Source of the DNA: Gammaproteobacteria bacterium
Lineage (GTDB): Bacteria; Pseudomonadota; Gammaproteobacteria; UBA6429; Thiohalophilaceae
Direction of reading: 5' to 3'
Assembly: GCA_011052165.1 (NCBI GenBank)
Contig: DRJN01000410.1
Location: 1-5,261 of the forward strand
Length of the DNA: 5,261 nucleotides
The notes under the pieces are model-generated. The model was given only the letters and a program-made list of their open reading frames with translations. It made no database searches and was not told where the DNA came from. Made by a program: the position numbers and the translations under genes. The first letter of the stretch is position 1, and each line of letters opens with the position of its first letter. Shown piece by piece: positions 1-4,694 of this stretch.

Positions 1-96
1 GGGAAAGCCGATGCACAGGCGCAAGAAGACTTTCTTACTCGTTATAAAGCATTGAAAAAACATCAATCAAAACAAGAAGTCATCTTATTTATGGAG
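1..96 (+). pseudogene. 3' fragment of an IS630-family transposase, cut off at its catalytic core
   Basis: Frame 1 is open from the window edge to TAA at 97-99 and reads GKADAQAQEDFL...KQEVILFME. The GKADxxAQ...F stretch followed by a hydrophobic strand is what I know from the linker and second strand of the IS630 DDE domain. There the strand normally ends FMD, the Asp being the second catalytic residue, and the protein runs on well beyond. Here the match ends at FM-E-stop, so the catalytic Asp and everything after it are gone. The piece is AT-rich, with many Lys/Gln codons ending in A, unlike the GC-rich ars genes, so it has a different origin. Its start lies outside the window. The family call rests on memory of the motif, not on a search. 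Confidence 0.6.
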
Positions 97-99
97 TAA

Positions 100-174
100 A
101 TATTCGGCCAACCCATCGCGCCAGGCACGCTCACGGGGGGGTTAAAACGGATCACGTCCCGGTTCCTCCCGTTG
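100..174 (+). pseudogene. Internal scrap of an IS66-family transposase
   Basis: Directly after the TAA that ends the IS630 piece, the same frame reads IFGQPIAPGTLTGGLKRI then TSRFLPL. The xGQPIAPGTLTxGLKRI...F.PL pattern matches the stretch of IS66 TnpC transposases just before the first catalytic Asp. The expected continuation toward a HxDET motif is absent: after about 174 the translation no longer resembles the family. Neither start nor end of the gene is present, so this is a remnant about 75 bp long. Its neighbours are another transposase fragment on the left and the left 26-bp repeat on the right, which makes this a much-rearranged insertion-sequence graveyard. Confidence 0.5.
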
Positions 175-176
175 AT

Positions 177-203
177 CGGCCAATCACTGGTCGGGATTGA
201 CCG
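177..203. repeat. Imperfect inverted repeat between the IS66 scrap and the left 26-bp repeat
   Basis: CGGCCAATC (177-185) faces GATTGACCG (195-203) across a 9-base loop, with one mismatch in nine pairs. It lies in the 43 bp that match nothing I recognise between the IS66 scrap and the left boundary repeat. It may be part of an insertion-sequence end, but I cannot assign it. Confidence 0.35.
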
Positions 204-216
204 TCTTTATACACAA

Positions 217-1972
217 CTATCGGGCGCCCCGCAGGGCGGCGCGTTGTCTCCAAGCCGTTTTCGGCGTGTCATGGTCGCCGTGACCGGCGACCGGCTGCCA
301 CGCTTCGAGGTAGACCGGCTGTGGAGCGCTCAGGGCGAGTACTTTTTCGACTTGCGAATACTCCTGAGCCTGTTTTTTGGCCAGCAGCGGATTGGCAATG
401 GATAAAGGCAGCAGGCTCTGGTTGATCACCCAGGCAAAGGGCTTGATATCCGCCCTTTTCAGATCGTCGGCGAGGAGCAACGCCTCCTGCACCGGCGTTG
501 TTTCGGCGAGAGTAACAATAATGATTTTCGTAAAATTGTCGTCCCGGAGCCGGGGCAAAAGCTGGTTGATCGAATCCGGCAGTTGTCCTGTTTTTTTTGC
601 AATCTCCCGGTGGTAAGACCGGGCCGCGTCAAGAAGCAGCAAGGTGTGGCCGGTGGGCGCTGTGTCAAGCACCACGAATTGTTTGCTTCCCTGGTCGACT
701 AAACGGGCAAAGGCCCGGAAGACGGCAATTTCCTCCGTGCAGGGCGAACGTAAATCTTCCTCAAGCAATCTTCTGCCGTTGTCATCAAGTTGGGACCCCG
801 CTTCCTGCAGGACCTTCGCGGTGTAATTTTTCACCTCTGCTGCCGGATCGATACGGCTGACCTGGAGCCGGCTGTTTTTTTCACCAAGGGAGAAGTCAAG
901 ATGAGCGGCCGGGTCGGTGGTGGCAAGATGGACTTTGTGGCCTTTTTCCGCCAGGTAGAGCGCAACCTTGGTCGCCAGGGTAGTTTTGCCGACGCCACCT
1001 TTGCCCATGGTCATAATGACGCCGCTTTTGCCGGCCGCAAGTTTTTTGCACAATTCCTGGAAGTCAGGCGGCAGGGCAATGGAGTCTGCCGGGTTTGGTG
1101 TTGATGTTACTGGCGCCGGAGTGCCGGCAAACACCTGCCGCAGCCTATCAATGCCGAGCGGGGCAAAGGGCAGAAGAGGCAGCTCGCTTCTTGGGAGTTT
1201 CCGGAGCGCGTCTGGACAGGCGGCCAGGGCGTTTTTGTGTTGTGCGGACAAGCTGCTTGCGGTCGAGTCATCGTCTGAATCGGCATAAAAGATCCCGTTT
1301 ACCGCCAGCTGCTGATTGTTGATTCCCAGTTCGGCCAGTTCGGCGCTGGTGCGGGCCGCTTCGGACAGGCTTGCTTCATCGGGCCGGCAGACCAGGATCA
1401 GAGTGGAAGTCTCCCGGTCCTGCAAAAATTGAATGGCATTCTTGTATACCTGGTGCTGTGCGTCCAGCCCTGATAACGGTCCCAGGCAGGAGGTGCCGGA
1501 GGTGTTGCTCTCGATGAATCCGCCCCAGGCCGAGGGGAGCTGTAATAGCCGCAGAGTATGGCCGGTCGGAGCCGTATCGAAGATAATCCGGTCGAATTGA
1601 CCACTGACATCCTTGCTGCCGAGCAGCCGGGCAAATTCGTCAAAGGCGGCGATCTCTGTGGTGCAGGCCCCGGAGAGCTGCTCCTCCATGCTGGTCAATG
1701 CCGATTCCGGCAGCACGCCCCGGTAGGGGCCGATGACCCTTTCCCGGTATTGCCTGGCCGCCGCCTCCGGATCAATGTTCAGGGCCCGGAGATTCTCAAC
1801 CCCCGGCACCGGCGCCGGCACTGAACCAACTTGTGTTTCCAGTACATCATCAAGGTTGGAGGCGGGATCGGTGCAGACCAGCAGCACTTTTTCTCCCCTG
1901 TCGGCGAAATGAATGGCGGCGGCACAGGAAATGGTGGTCTTGCCGACCCCGCCCTTGCCGGTAAAAAAGCAT
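217..1972 (-). CDS. arsA: ArsA, arsenite-stimulated ATPase of the efflux pump (apparent frameshift at the start)
   Basis: ArsA is a cytosolic ATPase that docks on the arsenite exporter and makes efflux ATP-driven. Two homologous halves are visible. Numbered from ATG 1972 with the frame corrected, GKGGVGKTT P-loops lie at residues 5-13 (bases 1933-1959) and 323-331 (bases 979-1005), and DTAPTGHT signal motifs at 132-139 and 436-443. The three metalloid-binding Cys of ArsA are all present: C103, C162 and C411, equal to C113, C172 and C422 of the R773 protein. AAGGAGA (1981-1987) sits 8 bases before ATG 1972, but that ATG is one base out of frame: its own frame ends after 40 codons at 1850. The ArsA frame runs upstream to TGA at 2032-2034 with no ATG, GTG or TTG before the P-loop. 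GTG 1887 would lose the first P-loop. One T fewer in the T6 run (1963-1968) restores a 584-residue protein, close to the family's 583. The last ~24 residues, after WQP, are atypical. Confidence 0.85.
218..243 (-). repeat. Left copy of a 26-bp inverted repeat bracketing the ars operon
   Basis: Bases 218-243 are the exact reverse complement of 4582-4607; the match fails at 217/4608 and at 244/4581. Inside each copy CGCCC and GGGCG form a hairpin with a four-base loop. Read outward from the operon, each copy encodes RAALRGAR followed by a stop formed with the next base (TAG here, TAA on the right). This copy supplies the last codons of the arsA frame, whose tail does not look like ArsA. The two copies point away from the operon. 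They may be ends of a mobile unit, or a palindromic repeat that served as a recombination site. Confidence 0.8.
254..292. repeat. Two perfect hairpins in the arsA 3' end
   Basis: GGTCGCC (273-279) pairs with GGCGACC (286-292) across six bases, and GCCG (254-257) pairs with CGGC (262-265) across TTTT. With the hairpin inside the 26-bp repeat (225-238) this gives three stem-loops in about 70 bp, starting where similarity to ArsA ends (just after the Trp-Gln-Pro codons at 294-302). No T-run follows on the minus strand, so this is not a standard intrinsic terminator, though it may slow transcription or protect the mRNA end. Confidence 0.5.
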
Positions 1973-1980
1973 GCGGTATG

Positions 1981-1987
1981 TCTCCTT
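1981..1987 (-). promoter_or_regulatory. Ribosome binding site that marks the arsA start
   Basis: AAGGAGA on the minus strand lies 8 bases before ATG 1972-1970. It is the best Shine-Dalgarno sequence in the operon and argues that translation was meant to begin at this ATG, although that ATG is now out of frame with the P-loop. Confidence 0.7.
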
Positions 1988-2024
1988 GACCTAAATTCGT
2001 GAGCGCTCGAGAATGGTGCAGATG

Positions 2025-2045
2025 CAAGCCGTCACGGATTCAGGC
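2025..2045 (-). repeat. Intergenic 21-bp repeat, copy after arsD
   Basis: On the minus strand this reads CCTGAATCCGTGACGGCTTG preceded by G. It differs from the copy at 4491-4511 at two of 21 positions. The centre CCGT-G-ACGG is palindromic. It starts five bases after the arsD stop codon and fills part of the arsD-arsA gap. Confidence 0.7.
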
Positions 2046-2050
2046 TCAAA

Positions 2051-2362
2051 TTATTCTGTGGCCAATCCTGCCAACCGGGCCAGGATACTGCGATCCGGAT
2101 AGGTATTTTGCGCGACGATCCTGCCGTCCGCCAGGATAATAGGAAGACACTTGTCGCCGGCCAGGGCCATGGCATTTTTCACTGGTTCGGATTGGACGAA
2201 CTTGTCAGGCTGCTGGGCAAGATTGTAGCGTTCGACCTCTACTCCCCGGCTCTTGACCCACTCCAGGTCGGCGGTGAATTGAACGAGTCCCTGGTCAATA
2301 TTGGTCCCGCAAACCCCGGAGGGACAGCACCTCGCCGGTTCGAATATTTCAAGTCTGGCCAT
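2051..2362 (-). CDS. arsD: ArsD, arsenite metallochaperone for ArsA
   Basis: ArsD binds arsenite in the cytosol and passes it to ArsA, raising the pump's affinity; it is also a weak repressor in the R773 system. The 103-residue product has the defining site: Cys12, Cys13 and Cys18 in RCCPSGVCG, after an ArsD-type N-terminus (xLEIFEPARCC). The family fold continues through FTADLEW, a Gln-Pro-rich segment, and LPIILADGRI. R773 ArsD is 120 residues with extra Cys pairs near its C-terminus; these are absent here, as in many chromosomal ArsD, and are dispensable for chaperone activity. The ATG at 2362-2360 has GGAG seven bases upstream. The start overlaps the end of arsC by 14 bases, which implies translational coupling, and arsA follows directly, as is usual for this functional pair. 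Confidence 0.93.
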   Translation of the reverse strand: MARLEIFEPARCCPSGVCGTNIDQGLVQFTADLEWVKSRGVEVERYNLAQQPDKFVQSEPVKNAMALAGDKCLPIILADGRIVAQNTYPDRSILARLAGLATE

Positions 2363-2801
2363 AATTAAACTCCATATTTTTTAATGTTGCCGGCAGGGAT
2401 TTGACGAAAGCCTGTATCTCGTCCCTGACCCGGCGGTAATGGACCAACGCGTCCGCCTCGGTCGCGGAATCGGCGGCCAGCCGGGGTGGATCGGCGAATG
2501 AATGGTGGATAACCACGGCCTGGCCCGGGAATATCGGGCAGGATTCATGGGCGTTGTCGCAGACCGTGACCACATAATCAAACTCCCGCACCGGCAGTTC
2601 CTCTATCAGCTTGGAGGAATGTCCTGATATGTCCACGCCGGCCTCGGCCATGACTTTCACCGCCAGGGGGTTGAGGCCATGCTTTTCGATACCGGCGGAA
2701 TAGATGTCAAACCGGCCGCCCAACAGATGCCTGGCCCAGCCTTCAGCCATCTGGCTACGGCAGGAGTTGCCGGTGCATAGAAAAAGGATCATCTGTTTCA
2801 T
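2349..2801 (-). CDS. arsC: ArsC, thioredoxin-coupled arsenate reductase (low-molecular-weight phosphatase fold)
   Basis: The enzyme reduces arsenate to arsenite in the cytosol, feeding Acr3. The 150-residue product opens with the phosphatase P-loop C9-TGNSC-R15-S16. The redox Cys pair of the thioredoxin-linked class lies at C81 and C88 (VTVCDNAHESCP), and the general-acid Asp is D104 in FADPPR. These match Cys10, Cys82 and Cys89 of the pI258 enzyme, so it belongs to that class and not to the glutaredoxin-dependent R773 ArsC. I chose ATG 2801 because AGAGGA (2811-2816) lies nine bases upstream and the protein then begins MKQMILFLC as the family does. An in-frame ATG at 2846, overlapping the acr3 stop as ATGA, would add 15 residues (MTPGSVTAYDRGIKP) encoded by the intergenic repeat and looks non-native. 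Confidence 0.94.
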   Translation of the reverse strand: MKQMILFLCTGNSCRSQMAEGWARHLLGGRFDIYSAGIEKHGLNPLAVKVMAEAGVDISGHSSKLIEELPVREFDYVVTVCDNAHESCPIFPGQAVVIHHSFADPPRLAADSATEADALVHYRRVRDEIQAFVKSLPATLKNMEFNYGQT

Positions 2802-2820
2802 GGGTTTAATTCCTCTGTCG

Positions 2821-2841
2821 TAAGCCGTTACGGATCCAGGT
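2821..2841 (-). repeat. Intergenic 21-bp repeat, copy after acr3
   Basis: On the minus strand this reads ACCTGGATCCGTAACGGCTT plus A, 19 of 21 identical to the copy at 4491-4511. The core is CCGT-A-ACGG. It begins one base after the acr3 stop codon and ends just before the arsC ribosome binding site, filling most of the acr3-arsC gap. Confidence 0.7.
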
Positions 2842-2842
2842 G

Positions 2843-3931
2843 TCATGCATCTTCACAGCTTACATGACAAATTCCGGCCGGGGTTTTCCGGGCAAAGGGG
2901 AAATACTTCTTTCTGAACCAGAGGGCGACGTTGACCAGGCTTATCAGGACCGGCACTTCGACAAGCGGTCCGATCACCGCGGCAAAGGCCTGGCCGGAGT
3001 CGATGCCAAACACCGAAATAGCCACGGCAATGGCCAGCTCAAAGTTGTTGGAGGCGGCGGTGAAACTTAAAGTGGCGGACTGCTCATAGGTGGCGCCGAC
3101 CTTCATGGACATGAAAAACGACACCAGGAACATAACCAGAAAATAGATGGTCAGAGGAATGGCAATTCTCACAACATCCAGGGGCAGACGGACTATGTAT
3201 CCACCCTTGAGAGAAAACATGACCAGAATCGTAAAGAGGAGAAAGATCAGGGTAAGCGGGCTGATACGAGGCAGCAATTTTTCCTGGTACCATTTCTCGC
3301 CTTTTAATTTCACGCCGACGAAACGGGTGAGCATGCCGGCGATAAACGGAATGCCGAGATAGATAAAGACACTTTCAGCTATCTGTCCCATGGAGATATT
3401 GACTATCGTCCCCGCAATCCCGAACCATTTCGGCAGGATGGTAATAAACAGCCAGGCATAGACCGAGAAGAAGAGAACCTGGAAAATAGAGTTGAAGGCA
3501 ACGAGACCTGCGCAATACTCGGTGTCGCCTTCTGCCAGGTCGTTCCAGACGATGACCATGGCGATGCAGCGGGCCAGGCCGATCAGGATGAGGCCGATCA
3601 TGTACTCATGATGATCTGGCAGCAGTAATATGGCCAGGCCGAACATGAGAACCGGGCCGATGATCCAGTTCTGCACCAGGGAAAGGGTCAGCACCTTGAA
3701 GTTGCGGAAAACTTCGTGCAGTTTTTCGTATCGCACCTTGGCCAGCGGCGGATACATCATCAGGATGAGGCCGATGGCGATGGGGATGTTGGTAGTACCT
3801 ACCTGGAAGGTGTTGATCGCCTCGTGGATTCCCGGATATAGATACCCGCTCATAACGCCGATGAACATGACGATAAATATCCAGAGAGTCAGGTAACGAT
3901 CAAGGAAAGAGAGTTTTTTCGGCTGGGACAT
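2843..3931 (-). CDS. acr3: Acr3, arsenite efflux permease of the inner membrane
   Basis: This 362-residue membrane protein exports arsenite. It is of the Acr3 (BART superfamily) type and not the 12-helix ArsB type. About ten hydrophobic segments can be read, the first at about residues 14-33, and Acr3 signatures are clear: YPPLAKVRYE (60-69), the conserved Cys122 in GLARCIAMVIVWNDLA, AFNSIFQVLFF (145-155), FTAASNNFELA (290-300), and Glu325 in GPLVEVPVLI. Cys122 and Glu325 correspond to the residues shown in other Acr3 proteins to be needed for transport. The C-terminus carries two further Cys (CHVSC, 355-359), which I do not recall as a family feature. ATG 3931 has AGGA eight bases upstream and lies 17 bases after the arsR stop. 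With arsA and arsD downstream, the pump is probably ATP-coupled. Confidence 0.95.
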   Translation of the reverse strand: MSQPKKLSFLDRYLTLWIFIVMFIGVMSGYLYPGIHEAINTFQVGTTNIPIAIGLILMMYPPLAKVRYEKLHEVFRNFKVLTLSLVQNWIIGPVLMFGLAILLLPDHHEYMIGLILIGLARCIAMVIVWNDLAEGDTEYCAGLVAFNSIFQVLFFSVYAWLFITILPKWFGIAGTIVNISMGQIAESVFIYLGIPFIAGMLTRFVGVKLKGEKWYQEKLLPRISPLTLIFLLFTILVMFSLKGGYIVRLPLDVVRIAIPLTIYFLVMFLVSFFMSMKVGATYEQSATLSFTAASNNFELAIAVAISVFGIDSGQAFAAVIGPLVEVPVLISLVNVALWFRKKYFPFARKTPAGICHVSCEDA

Positions 3932-3948
3932 TATATTGTTCCTGTTGT

Positions 3949-4308
3949 TTATCCGGCGATTCGGCAGGCATCCGCCCGCTTTGTTTTCAGGTGTGCCGCC
4001 AGGCGCCGGCGATCTATGGCCGCCTGCTCCATGTCTTTTGCGGCGGTTTGCAGAACACGCAAAATTCCTGCCAGCAGTTCACCCGGTTCCGCCGGCAGAC
4101 GATAGTACATCCAGACCCCTTTCCTCTGGTCATTAACGAGGCCGGCATTGCGTAAATATGCTAGATGGCGGGAGACTGTTGACTGTGGGAGATCAAGAAC
4201 CGCCATCAGATCACAGACACAGAGTTCCCCGCCGATCTGCAAAAGCCATATAATCCTGATCCTGGTCGGTTCGGATAATGATTTGAAAAGCTGAGTGAGA
4301 GTTCGCAT
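3949..4308 (-). CDS. arsR: ArsR, arsenite-responsive winged-helix repressor
   Basis: ArsR dimers bind the promoter and leave it when As(III) or Sb(III) binds Cys residues. The 119-residue product has the SmtB/ArsR fold: FKSLSEPTRIRII near the start, the metal box ELCVCDL with Cys30 and Cys32, the recognition helix PQSTVSRHLAYLRNAGLV (41-58), and the wing KGVWMYYRL (63-71). The third box Cys of the R773 protein (Cys37, in ELCVCDLC) is replaced here by Met35, and another Cys, C115, lies near the C-terminus. R773 work showed that two thiols can suffice, so induction should be intact, but the third ligand may differ. No Shine-Dalgarno precedes ATG 4308, and the -10 box ends seven bases upstream of it. 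It is first in the operon and represses its own promoter. Confidence 0.94.
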   Translation of the reverse strand: MRTLTQLFKSLSEPTRIRIIWLLQIGGELCVCDLMAVLDLPQSTVSRHLAYLRNAGLVNDQRKGVWMYYRLPAEPGELLAGILRVLQTAAKDMEQAAIDRRRLAAHLKTKRADACRIAG

Positions 4309-4315
4309 GTGGATT

Positions 4316-4343
4316 ACTATATCCGCATAAGCGGATATGTCAA
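4316..4343 (-). promoter_or_regulatory. Sigma-70 promoter of the ars operon
   Basis: On the minus strand a perfect -35 TTGACA (4343-4338) is followed by 16 bases and the -10 TATAGT (4321-4316). Seven bases (AATCCAC) separate the -10 from the arsR ATG, so transcription should start at or within a base or two of that ATG. The ArsR operator fills the spacer and overlaps the -10, so repressor and polymerase cannot both bind. Confidence 0.85.
4319..4338. promoter_or_regulatory. ArsR operator, perfect inverted repeat
   Basis: ATATCCGC (4319-4326) and GCGGATAT (4331-4338) form a perfect 8-bp inverted repeat around ATAA. The size and position, inside the promoter of an arsR-led operon, are those of an ArsR dimer site. 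I see no second copy in the window, so control is expected from this one site. Confidence 0.85.
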
Positions 4344-4490
4344 GTCTCTGGCCGGGAAATTATTTTTTTGTCTGCCGATCTATGGTAGTGTAGGCATGTC
4401 TGCCTGGTTCGGAACATGATCGTGCCTGGCCGGGCGGGGTGGCTCCGGGCAGATCGGCATCACGGTTGTCGCGGCGGATGGGGTGGTAAA
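4344..4490. other. Intergenic stretch upstream of the ars promoter, no gene recognised
   Basis: No reading frame here looks like a protein I know. It holds an A/T run (about 4358-4369), a small perfect hairpin AGGCA-TGTC-TGCCT (4392-4405), and GC-rich sequence up to the repeat at 4491. A weak plus-strand promoter cannot be excluded, but no convincing -35/-10 pair is seen. Confidence 0.5.
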
Positions 4491-4511
4491 ACCTGGATCC
4501 GTGACGGCTTG
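4491..4511 (+). repeat. Intergenic 21-bp repeat, copy upstream of arsR
   Basis: Plus-strand ACCTGGATCCGTGACGGCTT followed by G. It is in the opposite orientation to the copies at 2821-2841 and 2025-2045 and matches each at 19 of 21 positions. It is immediately followed by GAGGTG and, seven bases later, ATG 4524, so like the copy after acr3 it sits just ahead of a ribosome binding site. Confidence 0.7.
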
Positions 4512-4518
4512 AGGTGAT

Positions 4519-4547
4519 ATTCCATGCAATATCTGGAATTTATTGCA
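4519..4547. repeat. Two overlapping, mutually exclusive hairpins
   Basis: ATTCCA (4519-4524) pairs with TGGAAT (4534-4539), and TGCAATA (4525-4531) pairs with TATTGCA (4541-4547). Both are perfect with nine-base loops, and each stem uses part of the other's loop, so only one can form at a time. The region covers the start codon at 4524. Confidence 0.45.
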
Positions 4548-4581
4548 TTATCTCCGAATAAACGTATTTGCTGGTCTTCAC
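4524..4581 (+). pseudogene. Possible 5' stub of a gene divergent from arsR, cut by the right 26-bp repeat
   Basis: ATG 4524 follows GAGGTG (4511-4516) by seven bases, a good translation start. The frame reads MQYLEFIALSPNKRICWSS before entering the 26-bp repeat at 4582, after which it continues only to TAA at 4653-4655 (43 residues in all). I do not recognise the protein. The good start, the amphipathic beginning and the abrupt entry into a repeat that also ends arsA suggest the first 19 codons of a longer gene lost at the boundary. It could equally be chance; 43 codons prove little. Confidence 0.3.
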
Positions 4582-4607
4582 CGCGCCGCCCTGCGGGGCG
4601 CCCGATA
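4582..4607 (+). repeat. Right copy of the 26-bp inverted repeat bracketing the ars operon
   Basis: Exact reverse complement of 218-243. It lies 87 bases upstream of the IS91-like transposase start. Flanking bases outside the two copies differ (AC at 4608 onward; on the left the minus strand continues GTTGTG), and I see no matching target duplication. It might be the 5' terminus of the IS91-like element, whose ends are hairpin-rich, or an independent palindromic repeat. Confidence 0.8.
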
Positions 4608-4694
4608 ACGGCGCATCTGCTGCGTTGGCAACGCGTTGATATCACACCAGGATAATCAACATCGTTGCCGCCTTGCATCGCAAGGACGCGAATC

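Noticed and set aside
218..243. Integron attC site or intrinsic terminator at the 26-bp repeat
   Set aside because: The flanking bases do not fit the GTTRRRY / RYYYAAC core sites, and no T-run follows the hairpin on the minus strand.
172..405. 77-codon plus-strand frame over the arsA end
   Set aside because: It is antisense to arsA and simply continues the frame of the IS66 scrap; beyond 174 it has no recognisable protein character or convincing ribosome binding site.
217..1887. arsA starting at GTG 1887
   Set aside because: It would begin after the first P-loop, has no ribosome binding site, and ignores clear ArsA sequence (FFTGKGGVGKTT) upstream in the same frame.
2349..2846. arsC starting at ATG 2846, overlapping the acr3 stop
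   Set aside because: The extra 15 residues come from the intergenic repeat, and the family N-terminus plus a good ribosome binding site point to ATG 2801. Low-level use of the upstream start is not excluded.
4366..4400. Plus-strand promoter driving the 4524 frame
   Set aside because: TTGTCT with a poor -10 candidate is too weak to call.
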